From Bradyrhizobium embrapense (lineage in GTDB: Bacteria; Pseudomonadota; Alphaproteobacteria; Rhizobiales; Xanthobacteraceae), in contig NZ_LFIP02000004.1 of NCBI RefSeq assembly GCF_001189235.2, forward strand, positions 186,001-250,000: a stretch of DNA of 64,000 bases, read 5' to 3'. The translations under genes were made by a program, and so were the position numbers. Below the pieces are notes generated by a model. That model had not been told where the DNA came from, did not search any database, and saw nothing but the letters and a program-made list of their open reading frames with translations. Shown here piece by piece: positions 26,611 through 36,405 of this stretch (the stretch's first letter is position 1; each line of letters begins with the position of its first letter).

Positions 26611-27273
26611 ATGTCACATGATCTCCTGTCTTTCTTCACGGCGTGGATGGCAGCTCCCGGCCGCGTCGGCGCCATCGCGCCCTCGGGCGCAGCGCTCGCC
26701 GAACTGATCACGCGCGACATCAGCGCCAGCACCGGTCCGGTGCTCGAGCTCGGTCCTGGCACGGGGGCCTTCACCTATCAGCTGCTGAAACGCGGCGTGC
26801 GCCAGCAGGATCTCACGCTGATCGAATACGGCTCCGATTTCATGCGGCTGCTGCAGCTCCGCTTCCCCGGCGCGCGCGTGCTGTGGATGGACGCCGCGCG
26901 GCTCGCCTCGGAACGGCTGTATGAGGGCGCGCCGGTCGGCGCCGTGGTGAGCGGACTGCCGTTGCTCAACATGTCGCCGCGCAAGGTGATCTCGATCGTC
27001 AGCGGCGCCTTCAGCTACATGCGTCCCGGCGGCGCGTTCTATCAATTCACCTACGGCATGCGCTGCCCGGTGCCGCGGCCGATCCTCGACCGGCTCGGCC
27101 TGCGCGCCACGCTGGTCGATCGCGCGCTGCTTAACGTACCGCCGGCCGCGGTCTACCGGCTGACGCGACGCCCGCAATACAAGCTGATCACGCGCGACGT
27201 CACCCCAGCGGCCGATGCAGGTGTCTCGCCAATCAAAAAGGACCGCAGGGCCAGCGAGGACTGCGCCGTGTGA
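26611..27273 (+). CDS. phospholipid N-methyltransferase-like SAM enzyme
   Basis: Class I S-adenosylmethionine methyltransferase, 220 aa. The N-terminus (LLSFFTAWMAAPGRVGAIAP) resembles the membrane-binding region of PmtA/PmtX enzymes, which methylate phosphatidylethanolamine toward phosphatidylcholine. SAM motif I is VLELGPGTGAF (44-54), followed by LIEYGSDFMRLLQLRFPGAR, a motif IV-like AVVSGLPLLNMSP and FYQFTYG. It could also be a related rRNA dimethylase-like protein, but the length and SGLP motif favour Pmt. ATG 26611 (MSHDLL) is used. It follows the kinase by about 100 bases that contain the regulator-like repeats. Confidence 0.72.
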   Translation: MSHDLLSFFTAWMAAPGRVGAIAPSGAALAELITRDISASTGPVLELGPGTGAFTYQLLKRGVRQQDLTLIEYGSDFMRLLQLRFPGARVLWMDAARLASERLYEGAPVGAVVSGLPLLNMSPRKVISIVSGAFSYMRPGGAFYQFTYGMRCPVPRPILDRLGLRATLVDRALLNVPPAAVYRLTRRPQYKLITRDVTPAADAGVSPIKKDRRASEDCAV

Positions 27274-27292
27274 TGGCGCAGCTTTAGGCCGC

Positions 27293-28924
<1,632 letters not shown>

Positions 28925-29092
28925 GGGACTTTACCTTTAAGCCGCTTCCTGCGATTCGCAAAACGAATCGGCTGTTCCCGGCAAACAAATCATCGGGCTG
29001 TGGGTTACGTTAAACTGATAGCGATTTCAGAGCATTAATGGGGGTTTTGGATGCAGGATGCCAGCGCAGCATGCTGCATGGCCACCCTGCTT
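28925..29092. other. pyrG-secG intergenic region
   Basis: No gene. It holds a GATTCG/CGAATC inverted repeat with a five-base CAAAA loop near 28953-28969 in the pyrG leader, and a perfect 12-bp palindrome GCAGCATGCTGC (29066-29077) immediately after the secG stop, which may mark its 3' end. Confidence 0.4.
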
Positions 29093-29473
29093 TTATTGCG
29101 ACCGTGGTGCCTGCGGGCCGCTCGGAGCCTGCTGCTCGTCGGTCTTCTTCAGCGAATCGAGGATGCCGCCGGAGGTCGGAGGCGTCAGCGGCGCGCCACC
29201 GGCCGGCTGGGTCTGTGCCGGTGCGCCGGTGCCGATGATCGAACTCGGCTTGCGGTCGTAGCCCGCGTACCAGGACAGGAACAGGCTGGTCACGAAGAAG
29301 CCGACCGCGAGGATCGCGGTGGTCCGCGTCAGCAGGTTCGCGGTGCCGCGGCTCGACATGAAGCCGGCGCCGCCGCCCATGCCGAGGCCGCCGCCTTCGG
29401 ATTTCTGCAACAGCACGGCGCCGATCATGACGGAGACGATCATGAGATGAACAATGATAACGACAGTCTGCAT
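29093..29473 (-). CDS. secG: preprotein translocase subunit SecG
   Basis: Small integral subunit of the SecYEG channel (126 aa). Helix 1 is VVIIVHLMIVSVMIGAVLLQ, then the conserved loop KSEGGGLGMGGGAGFMSSRG, NLLTRTTAILAVGFFVTSLF as helix 2, and a long Pro/Gly-rich cytoplasmic tail, typical of alphaproteobacterial SecG. ATG 29471-29473 (MQTVVII) is chosen over a start 39 bases upstream because it begins at helix 1. Confidence 0.94.
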   Translation of the reverse strand: MQTVVIIVHLMIVSVMIGAVLLQKSEGGGLGMGGGAGFMSSRGTANLLTRTTAILAVGFFVTSLFLSWYAGYDRKPSSIIGTGAPAQTQPAGGAPLTPPTSGGILDSLKKTDEQQAPSGPQAPRSQ

Positions 29474-29641
29474 CGCAAGCCTTCCGTCACAAGCCGCCAA
29501 GCAGCCAGACAAACGGCGCTATCGGCTTTGCGGGTTTTCGTGAAGTCGCGCCCTGTTACACGATCGGACCGGGCATTGTCACCCCCGAGATAGTCGCAAT
29601 GGCCGACATCACAAGCCGTGCCGATTGCATCAGGCCGAGCC

Positions 29642-29671
29642 TTGATTGGAATAGAGACGTTCCATTATAGT
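29642..29671 (+). promoter_or_regulatory. promoter of the XRE-cupin gene, predicting a leaderless mRNA
   Basis: TTGATT (29642-29647), 18-bp spacer, TATAGT (29666-29671). Transcription would begin about seven bases later, exactly at the A of ATG 29678, and no Shine-Dalgarno sequence precedes that ATG. The spacer contains GGAA-N8-TTCC, a possible operator half-palindrome. Confidence 0.55.
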
Positions 29672-29677
29672 AGACAA

Positions 29678-30244
29678 ATGGATACTTTGGTAGACGATTT
29701 CAGCCAGCGCCTGGCACAGCGGATCCGGCTCGAGCGCGATGACCGGGGCTGGTCGCTGGCCGAGCTCGCCGAGCGTTCCGGCGTCTCCAAGGCAACCATC
29801 AGCAAGATCGAGCGCGCCGAGGCCAGCCCGACCGCAGTCGTGCTGGTGCGCCTCGCCTCGGCTTTCGATCTCACGTTGGCCGGGCTGATGTTGCGCGCCG
29901 AAGGCCAGGGCGAACGGCTGTCGCGCGCCGCGACCCAGCCGGTCTGGCGCGATCCGGAAACCGACTATCTGCGCCGCCAGGTGTTCAGCCGTCCCGATCA
30001 TCCGGTCGAGCTGGTGCGGGTGGACATGCCGCCGAAGCAATCCGTGACGCTGCCCGCCTCGTCCTACGCCCATATCCGCCAACTGGTCTGGGTGCTGAGC
30101 GGCAGCCTCGTCATCACCGAGGGCGGCGCGCGCCATGAGCTGGCGAGCGGCGATTGCCTCGGCTTCGGCCCGCCCGCTGAGACTACATTCGCCAACGAAA
30201 CCAACGCCGGCTGCACCTACGTGGTCGCTCTGGCCCGGAGCTGA
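29678..30244 (+). CDS. XRE-cupin transcriptional regulator
   Basis: 188-aa regulator with an N-terminal helix-turn-helix (about 12-66, LAELAERSGVSKATISKIER) and a C-terminal cupin domain (about 110-185, ASSYAHIRQLVWVLSGSLVI then LASGDCLGFGPP) that would bind a small effector. Such proteins often regulate the adjacent gene; the GNAT acetyltransferase begins three bases after the stop. ATG 29678 (MDTLVDD) is favoured by the promoter immediately upstream; a start at 29618 would lie upstream of the -35 element. Confidence 0.9.
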   Translation: MDTLVDDFSQRLAQRIRLERDDRGWSLAELAERSGVSKATISKIERAEASPTAVVLVRLASAFDLTLAGLMLRAEGQGERLSRAATQPVWRDPETDYLRRQVFSRPDHPVELVRVDMPPKQSVTLPASSYAHIRQLVWVLSGSLVITEGGARHELASGDCLGFGPPAETTFANETNAGCTYVVALARS

Positions 30245-30247
30245 TGC

Positions 30248-30778
30248 ATGTCGCAATTCGCCATCAAGCCGCTCACTGACGAACCTCAGATCCGCAGCGC
30301 GCTCGGCGATCTGTTGATCGAGACCGTCGCCAGCGGCGGCTCCGTCAGCTTCATGCATCCACTGTCGCCGGAGGACGCCGATGCATTCTGGCAGGACTCG
30401 CTCGGCGCCGCCGCGCGCGGCGAGCGGGTCGTGCTCGGTGCGTTCGACGGCGAAAACCTGATCGGCACCGTGACGCTGCTGCTGAAGCTGCCGCCGAACC
30501 AGCCGCACCGCGCCGAGATCGCCAAGATGATGACGCGCCTGAGCCATCGCAACCGCGGCGTCGCGACGGCGTTGCTGCGCGCAGCCGAGCAGCTGGCGAT
30601 CGCGCACGGACGCACGCTGCTGGTGCTCGACACGGCCGTCGACGACGGCGCCGCGCCGCTTTACGAGAAACAGGGTTTTCAACTCAGCGGCATCATCCCG
30701 GAATACGCGCTGAAGCCGCATGGCGGCCTCACCGGGACGCTGATCTACTGGAAGCGGATAGGCGCGGCGGCGGCGTAG
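30248..30778 (+). CDS. GNAT family N-acetyltransferase
   Basis: Acetyl-CoA-dependent acetyltransferase of 176 aa. The core beta strands and pyrophosphate loop are visible as AEIAKMMTRLSHRNRGVATALLRAAEQ (Arg-x-x-Gly-x-Ala pattern in RNRGVATAL), followed by TLLVLDTAVDDGAAPLYEKQ-GF, the usual substrate-side motif. It is co-transcribed with the XRE-cupin regulator. The acceptor is unknown; this pairing recurs in many proteobacteria, suggesting self-contained detoxification or metabolite acetylation. Confidence 0.9.
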   Translation: MSQFAIKPLTDEPQIRSALGDLLIETVASGGSVSFMHPLSPEDADAFWQDSLGAAARGERVVLGAFDGENLIGTVTLLLKLPPNQPHRAEIAKMMTRLSHRNRGVATALLRAAEQLAIAHGRTLLVLDTAVDDGAAPLYEKQGFQLSGIIPEYALKPHGGLTGTLIYWKRIGAAAA

Positions 30779-30786
30779 CCCGAGGC

Positions 30787-30870
30787 GTCATTGCGAGGAG
30801 CGAAGCGACGAAGCAATCCATCGATCCGCATATGCGGTGAAATGGATTGCTTCGCTTCGCTCGTAATGAC
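30787..30870. repeat. GTCATTGCGAGGAGCGAAGC-type interspersed palindrome
   Basis: Long inverted repeat: outer ends GTCATTGCGAGGAGCGAAGC (30787 on) and its near-complement ending GCTCGTAATGAC at 30870, inner arms GAAGCAATCCA and TGGATTGCTTC. It sits between the convergent GNAT and tpiA stops and probably folds as a bidirectional terminator. It matches by eye a very abundant Bradyrhizobium element. Confidence 0.8.
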
Positions 30871-30892
30871 TTGGCGGAGCGCCGTCCCCCAC

Positions 30893-31645
30893 CTAACAGC
30901 ACGCCGCGATCGCTAGAAAGTCTGCCGCCTTGAGACTGGCGCCGCCGACCAGTGCGCCGTTGACATTGGCGACGGCCATCAGCTCGGCGGCGTTCGACGG
31001 CTTCACGGAGCCGCCATAGAGGATCCTGATCCGGCTTCCCTCGCTCTTGAAGCGATCGGTGAGCTGACCACGGATAAACCTGTGAACTTCCTCGACATCC
31101 CTGGCGGTCGGGGTCAGGCCGGTGCCGATCGCCCAGACCGGCTCATAGGCCACCACCAGATTGGCCGCGGTCGCGCCGTCGGGCAACGAGCATTTGAGCT
31201 GGGTGCCGCAGACATCGAGCGTCTTGCCGACGTCGCGCTGCTCGCGTGTCTCGCCGATGCAGACGATCGCGGTCAGGCCGGCGCGCCAGACCGCCTCCGC
31301 CTTCTGCCGAATCAAGGCATCGGTCTCGCCGTGATCGGCGCGCCGTTCGGAATGGCCGACGATGATGGCGACCGCGCCGAGGTCCTTGAACATTTCGGCC
31401 GAGAGGTCGCCGGTGTGGGCGCCCGACGCCTTCGGGTGACAATCCTGAGCACCGACGGCGACCTTCGAGCCGCGCGCCTTGTCGGCAAAGGCCGCGACCA
31501 GTGTCGCCGGCGGGCAGACCAGGAGATCGGCCTTGCCCGCGACGTCGCCGGCGCCGGTCAGCATCGCGTCGAACTCGGCGAAAGAGGATTTCAGGCCGTT
31601 CATTTTCCAGTTGCCGGCGATCAGCGGCCGGATGGCGTCGGTCAT
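30893..31645 (-). CDS. tpiA: triosephosphate isomerase
   Basis: Interconverts dihydroxyacetone phosphate and glyceraldehyde-3-phosphate (250 aa). TIM barrel with the substrate Asn/Lys in IAGNWKMNG, electrophilic His in IIVGHSERR, the catalytic Glu in VVAYEPVWAIGTGLTPT (phosphate loop 6 after it), and the phosphate-binding LYGGSVKPSN. ATG 31643-31645 (MTDAIRP) is preferred to a start 21 bases upstream. It is divergent from ppiD with about 240 bases between. Confidence 0.97.
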   Translation of the reverse strand: MTDAIRPLIAGNWKMNGLKSSFAEFDAMLTGAGDVAGKADLLVCPPATLVAAFADKARGSKVAVGAQDCHPKASGAHTGDLSAEMFKDLGAVAIIVGHSERRADHGETDALIRQKAEAVWRAGLTAIVCIGETREQRDVGKTLDVCGTQLKCSLPDGATAANLVVAYEPVWAIGTGLTPTARDVEEVHRFIRGQLTDRFKSEGSRIRILYGGSVKPSNAAELMAVANVNGALVGGASLKAADFLAIAACC

Positions 31646-31885
31646 GTCGGATTTCCCATCATTCAAGCGTCGTCTTGCGCTACCAGAGCCGGGCGGCGAC
31701 TTCCAGAGCGCGGCTTCGCGCCTGCCGTGCGACGCTTCCGCCCGCGCGCCCGAGGTTGCGGGGGGAGACGAGCCACTTTATAAGCGTTTTCAATTTGGTG
31801 ACGCCCTGTTGCTGGACAAAAGGTCCCGACCTTTGCTCCCTCTTGGGCACGAACCGGTTCCCCACCTGCAAAACAAGTTGGACCC

Positions 31886-33787
31886 ATGCTTCGAGGAATG
31901 CGGAAAGCCTCATCAAACTGGCTCGGCAAGACGATTATGGCCGTCGTGATGGGCGTTTTGATCATCAGTTTCGGAATTTGGGGCATTGCCGACATTTTCA
32001 GGGGATTTGGCCAGTCGACCTTCGCCAAGGTGGGCGGCACCGAGATTTCGGCTGAGCAGTTCCGCCAGATCTATACCGACCGTCTGCAGCAGCTCGGTCG
32101 CCAGTTCGGCCGTCCGCTGACCCCGGAGCAGGCGCGCGCCTTCGGGATTGACCGCCAGGTGCTGCAGCAGACGCTGGCGGAAGCCGCGCTCGACGAGGAA
32201 GCGCGCCGCATGGGCCTCAACCAGTCCGATGCCGAGGTGCTGCGCACGATCTACAACGATCCGAACTTCAAGGGCCTCAACGGCCAGTTCGATCCGCAGC
32301 GCTTCCAGTCCGTGATCCGCAACTTCGGCTACACCGAGGGTCGCTACATTGCCGAGCAGCGCCGCGTCGGCCTGCGGCGGCAGATCGCCGGCACCATCTC
32401 GTCCGGGATCGAGCCGACCAAATCGATGGTCGAGGCGCTGACCCGTTTCCAGAACGAGCAGCGCTCGATCGACTTCGTCACGCTCGGCGCCGCGCAGGCC
32501 GGCACCATCGATCCCCCCTCGCCCGAGGCGCTCGCCGCCTATTTCGAGGACCACAAGGTCCAGTTCCGCGCGCCCGAGTACCGCAAGATCGCTTTCGTCG
32601 CGATCACGCCGGAAGAAATCGGCAAGTGGGAGACCGTGTCCGACGAGGATGCCAGGAAGATCTTCGAGGAGCGCAAGGACCGGCTCAGCACGCCGGAGAA
32701 GCGCGAGGTCTCGCAGATCGTGTTTCCGGACGCCGGTGAGGCACAGGCTGCCCGCGCCCGCATCACCTCGGGCACCTCGTTCGACGACATCGCCAAGGAG
32801 CGCAAGCTCAATCCCGCCGACGTCAATCTCGGCCTGGTCGCGAAGTCTGCGATCCTCGATCCGGCCGTCGGCGACGCCGCCTTCTCCCTGCCCGCGGGCG
32901 AAGTCAGCCAGCCGGTGCAGGGCCGCTTCGGCGTGGCGCTGGTCAAGGTCGGCAAGATCGAACCGGGCGTGACCCCGACCTACGAGAGCCTGGCGCAGCA
33001 GGTCAAGAACGAGATCGCGACCGAGCGCGCCCGCGCCAAGGTCGCCGAGCTCCGCGACAAGATGGAAGACGAGCGCGGCGGCGGCTCGAGCGTCCTCGAC
33101 GCCGCGCAAAAATTGAAGCTGACCGCCGTTACCATCGACGCCGTCGATCGTTCGGGGCGTCTGCCGAACGGCCAGGTCGCCTCGAACATCCCGCGCGGCC
33201 TCGACGTGGTGTCGCAGGCCTTCAACAGCGACGTCGGCGTCGACAACGACCCGATCCAGTTCAACAACGGCTATGTCTGGTACGACGTGCTCGGCATCAC
33301 GCCGTCGCGCGAGCGCACCCTCGACGAGGTCCGCGACCAGGTCGAGGCCAAGTGGCGTGAGGACCAGATCTCCGCCAAGCTGCGCGCCAAGGCGACCGAG
33401 ATCGTCCAGAAGCTCGACGGCGGCGCCAAGCTCGCCGACGAGGCCGCCGCGGCCGGCGTCAAGGTCGAGACGGCCGCGAACTTCCGCCGCGAGGCCACGC
33501 TGCCCAACGTGCCGGCCGGCGTGATCGCCGCCGCATTCCGCACCGCCAAGGACGGCGACGGGCAGACCTCGGCCGCCGGTGGCAGCCAGTGGGTGGTGTT
33601 CCGCGTCACCGATGTGACGGTGCCCCCGGTCGACTTCGCCTCCAACGAGGTCAAGCAGCTCACCGAGGCGCTGCGGCGCTCGCTGAGCGACGAGCAGGTC
33701 GCGCAATATGTCGCGAAGATCGAGACCGACATCGGTGTGACCGTCAACCAGGCAGCCTTCGCACAGGTGACAGGCGCGAATAATTGA
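31886..33787 (+). CDS. ppiD: PpiD-like periplasmic peptidyl-prolyl isomerase/chaperone
   Basis: Membrane-anchored SurA-like folding factor of 633 aa. Cytoplasmic tail, one helix (about 18-38, IMAVVMGVLIISFGIWGIAD), a SurA-N-like chaperone region (about 50-240) and a parvulin domain near 255-370 (REVSQIVFPDAGEAQAARAR, FDDIAKERKLNPADVNLGLV, SQPVQGRFGVALVKV), then a second chaperone lobe. It helps newly secreted proteins at the Sec exit. ATG 31886 is used; ATG 31898 is possible. It is followed 70 bases later by trpD. Confidence 0.92.
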   Translation: MLRGMRKASSNWLGKTIMAVVMGVLIISFGIWGIADIFRGFGQSTFAKVGGTEISAEQFRQIYTDRLQQLGRQFGRPLTPEQARAFGIDRQVLQQTLAEAALDEEARRMGLNQSDAEVLRTIYNDPNFKGLNGQFDPQRFQSVIRNFGYTEGRYIAEQRRVGLRRQIAGTISSGIEPTKSMVEALTRFQNEQRSIDFVTLGAAQAGTIDPPSPEALAAYFEDHKVQFRAPEYRKIAFVAITPEEIGKWETVSDEDARKIFEERKDRLSTPEKREVSQIVFPDAGEAQAARARITSGTSFDDIAKERKLNPADVNLGLVAKSAILDPAVGDAAFSLPAGEVSQPVQGRFGVALVKVGKIEPGVTPTYESLAQQVKNEIATERARAKVAELRDKMEDERGGGSSVLDAAQKLKLTAVTIDAVDRSGRLPNGQVASNIPRGLDVVSQAFNSDVGVDNDPIQFNNGYVWYDVLGITPSRERTLDEVRDQVEAKWREDQISAKLRAKATEIVQKLDGGAKLADEAAAAGVKVETAANFRREATLPNVPAGVIAAAFRTAKDGDGQTSAAGGSQWVVFRVTDVTVPPVDFASNEVKQLTEALRRSLSDEQVAQYVAKIETDIGVTVNQAAFAQVTGANN

Positions 33788-33857
33788 GCATGATCGGGAC
33801 AGCGCGACGACGCGCTGCGCGGCGATCGAGCTCCAACAACAGACCCTGAGCCAGCGA

Positions 33858-34871
33858 ATGGACGACCTGAAATCGATCATCGGAAAAGTCGCCACCGGCG
33901 CCACGCTGACGCGTGAAGAGGCGGCGTCCGCCTTCGACAGCATGATGTCGGGCGAAGCCACGCCCTCCCAGATGGGCGGCCTGCTGATGGCGCTGCGGGT
34001 GCGCGGCGAGACCGTCGAGGAAATCACCGGCGCCGTGACCGCGATGCGCGGCAAGATGCTGCCGGTCAGCGCACCGGCGGAGGCCGTCGACATCGTCGGC
34101 ACCGGCGGCGACGGCTCCGGCTCGGTCAACGTCTCGACCTGCGCGGCCTTCATCGTGGCCGGCGCCGGCGTGCCCGTTGCCAAGCATGGCAACCGCGCGC
34201 TGTCGTCGCGCTCGGGCGCCGCCGATGTGCTGGCCTCGCTCGGGGTCAAGCTCGACCTGACGCCGGCACAGGTCGGGCGCTGCGTCAGGGAAGCCGGCAT
34301 CGGCTTCATGTTCGCGCCCGCGCATCACCCGGCGATGAAGAATGTCGGCCCGACCCGGGTCGAGCTCGCCACCCGCACCATCTTCAACCTGCTCGGGCCG
34401 CTGTCGAACCCGGCCGGCGTCAAGCGGCAGATGGTCGGCGTGTTCTCGCGGCAATGGGTGCAGCCGCTGGCGCAGGTGTTGAAGAACCTCGGCTCGGACA
34501 AGGTCTGGGTCGTGCACGGCTCCGACGGCCTCGACGAGATCACCCTCACCGGCCCTACCTTCGTTGCGACTCTCGAGAACGGCGAGATCAGGACGTCGGA
34601 AGTGACGCCGGAAGATGCCGGCCTCGGCCGCGTCGACGGTGAGGCGCTGAAGGGCGGCGATGCCGATGCCAATGCGATCGCGCTGTCCGGCGTGTTGGCC
34701 GGCAAGCCGAGCGCCTATCGCGACGTCGCCCTGCTCAACGCGGCCGCCGCGCTGATCGTGGCCGGCCGCGCCAAGGATTTGAAGGAAGGCGTGGCGATCG
34801 GCGCGCAGTCGCTCGACAGCGGCGCGGCCGCCGCGCGGCTGAAGCATCTGGTCGCGGTTTCCAACGGTTGA
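33858..34871 (+). CDS. trpD: anthranilate phosphoribosyltransferase
   Basis: Transfers phosphoribosyl to anthranilate in tryptophan synthesis (337 aa). Conserved PRPP-binding motif VDIVGTGGDGSGSVNVSTC, anthranilate-side KHGNRALSSRSGAADVLASLG, FMFAPAHHPAMKNVGPTRVE and TIFNLLGPLSNPAGVKRQM are all present. It heads the compact run trpD-trpC-moaC; trpC begins 11 bases after its stop. The trpE/trpG genes are not in the window. Confidence 0.98.
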   Translation: MDDLKSIIGKVATGATLTREEAASAFDSMMSGEATPSQMGGLLMALRVRGETVEEITGAVTAMRGKMLPVSAPAEAVDIVGTGGDGSGSVNVSTCAAFIVAGAGVPVAKHGNRALSSRSGAADVLASLGVKLDLTPAQVGRCVREAGIGFMFAPAHHPAMKNVGPTRVELATRTIFNLLGPLSNPAGVKRQMVGVFSRQWVQPLAQVLKNLGSDKVWVVHGSDGLDEITLTGPTFVATLENGEIRTSEVTPEDAGLGRVDGEALKGGDADANAIALSGVLAGKPSAYRDVALLNAAAALIVAGRAKDLKEGVAIGAQSLDSGAAAARLKHLVAVSNG

Positions 34872-34882
34872 GAGCGCGAGAC

Positions 34883-35704
34883 ATGTCCGACATCCTGACC
34901 AAGATCGAGGCTTACAAGCGCGAGGAGATCGCCGCCGCGAAGCGCGCGCGTCCGCTCGCCGAGGTCGAGGCGCAGGCGAATGCGGCCTCGGCGCCGCGCG
35001 GCTTCGTCCGTGCGCTCAGGGATAAGCACGCACGCGGCGACTACGCGCTGATCGCGGAGGTGAAGAAGGCCTCGCCCTCGAAGGGGCTGATCCGGGCCGA
35101 CTTCGATCCACCCGTGCTCGCGAAAGCCTACGAGGCGGGCGGCGCGGCGTGCCTGTCGGTGCTGACGGATGCGCCCTCGTTCCAGGGCCATCTCGATTTC
35201 ATGGTCGCGGCGCGCGCGGCGACCAATCTGCCGGTGCTGCGCAAGGATTTCATGTTCGACACCTATCAGGTGGCGGAGGCGCGCGCCCACGGCGCCGACT
35301 GCATCCTGATCATCATGGCCGCGCTTGGCGATACGGCGGCAAGGGAGCTCGAGGACGCCGCGCTCGGCTATGGCATGGACGTGCTGATCGAGATCCACGA
35401 CCGCGCCGAACTCGACCGCGCCTTGAAACTTCGCTCGCCGATGATCGGCGTCAACAACCGCAATCTGCGCACCTTCGAGACCACGCTTGCGACCAGCGAG
35501 GCGCTGGCGCCGCTGATCCCGCGCGATCGCCTGATGGTCGGCGAGAGCGGCATCTTCACATCAGATGATCTCGCCCGCCTCGAGCGCGTCGGGATGTCGA
35601 CCTTCCTGGTCGGCGAGAGCCTGATGCGCCAACAGGACGTCACCGCGGCCACCCGCGCCTTGCTGACGCGGCAGACGGCACCGCGCGCTACCGGCACACG
35701 CTGA
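34883..35704 (+). CDS. trpC: indole-3-glycerol-phosphate synthase
   Basis: Closes the indole ring from carboxyphenylamino-deoxyribulose phosphate (273 aa, monofunctional). It begins ILTKIEAYKREEIAAAKR; the barrel shows ALIAEVKKASPSKGLIRADF with the catalytic Lys, CLSVLTDAPSFQG, VLRKDFMFDTYQV, GVNNRNLRTFETTL and MVGESGIFTSDDLARLE. ATG 34883 is chosen over an in-frame start 15 bases upstream inside the trpD leader gap. moaC begins four bases after its stop. Confidence 0.98.
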   Translation: MSDILTKIEAYKREEIAAAKRARPLAEVEAQANAASAPRGFVRALRDKHARGDYALIAEVKKASPSKGLIRADFDPPVLAKAYEAGGAACLSVLTDAPSFQGHLDFMVAARAATNLPVLRKDFMFDTYQVAEARAHGADCILIIMAALGDTAARELEDAALGYGMDVLIEIHDRAELDRALKLRSPMIGVNNRNLRTFETTLATSEALAPLIPRDRLMVGESGIFTSDDLARLERVGMSTFLVGESLMRQQDVTAATRALLTRQTAPRATGTR

Positions 35705-35708
35705 CGCG

Positions 35709-36224
35709 ATGGCGCGCAAGACCAAAGCCGGATCGAAGGGATCTGGCGCCGCCCTCACCCATATCGACGCCAAGGGCGAGGCGCGGATGGTCGACGTCTC
35801 GGCCAAGCCCGCGACCGAACGGACCGCCGTCGCCGAAGGCCGCGTCCTGATGAGCAAGGCAACGCTGGCGCTGATCGAAACCGGGCAGGCCAAGAAAGGC
35901 GACGTGCTCGCGACCGCGCGGATATCAGGCATCATGGCGGCGAAGCGGACCTCGGAATTGATCCCGCTCTGCCATCCGCTGGCGCTGAGCAAGGTCACGA
36001 TCGACATCGCAACCGACGATAAGCTGCCCGGCTGCATCGTCCGCGCCAGCGTCAAGGTGACGGGACCGACCGGCGTCGAGATGGAGGCGCTGACCGCGGT
36101 TTCGGTCGCCTGCCTGACGATCTATGACATGGTCAAGGCGGTCGACCGCGGCATCCGGATCGAAGGCATTCACCTGGTCGAGAAGATCGGCGGCAAATCC
36201 GGGCACTATCGTGCCGGCGCGTGA
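35709..36224 (+). CDS. moaC: cyclic pyranopterin monophosphate synthase
   Basis: Second step of molybdenum cofactor synthesis, rearranging the MoaA product to cPMP (171 aa). It opens with the conserved LTHIDAKGEARMVDVSAKP, then ELIPLCHPLALSKVTIDI, TGPTGVEMEALTAVSVACLT, YDMVKAVDRGIRI and HLVEKIGGKSG, which contain the catalytic Lys and Asp positions. It is tightly linked to trpC; its usual partner moeA lies 11 kb away in this window. Confidence 0.98.
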   Translation: MARKTKAGSKGSGAALTHIDAKGEARMVDVSAKPATERTAVAEGRVLMSKATLALIETGQAKKGDVLATARISGIMAAKRTSELIPLCHPLALSKVTIDIATDDKLPGCIVRASVKVTGPTGVEMEALTAVSVACLTIYDMVKAVDRGIRIEGIHLVEKIGGKSGHYRAGA

Positions 36225-36240
36225 ACGCCGGTTCGCTCGA

Positions 36241-36405
36241 TCACTTCAGTGAACCGCTGATCGTATTGAAGGTGCCCGAGAGCCTGGTGCCGACGCCTTT
36301 CACCGCTGCAATGATCGCGATGGCGATGCCGGTTGCGATCAGCCCGTATTCGATCGCGGTAGCACCGGTTTCGTCGGCCCAAAAGCTCTGCACAAGCCTC
36401 TTCAT
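36241..36405 (-). CDS. Flp/Fap-type IVb pilin
   Basis: Tiny prepilin of 54 aa. The type IVb motif GATAIEYGLIATGIAIAI supplies the prepilin peptidase site (before or within ATAIEYGL) and the conserved Glu+5/Tyr; KGVGTRLSGTFNTISGSLK is the short C-terminal tail. It starts at ATG 36403-36405, with GAGGG just upstream on the minus strand. No cpa/tad assembly genes are nearby, so it must rely on a distant Tad system. Confidence 0.9.
   Translation of the reverse strand: MKRLVQSFWADETGATAIEYGLIATGIAIAIIAAVKGVGTRLSGTFNTISGSLK

Noticed and set aside
29035..29090. tRNA gene near secG
   Set aside because: The GCAGCATGCTGC palindrome is not part of a cloverleaf; no T-loop GTTCGAATC-like sequence was found there or in other gaps.
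31913..34309. 798-codon minus-strand open frame
   Set aside because: Runs antisense through both ppiD and trpD, so it cannot be a conserved protein; composition is that of a shadow frame.
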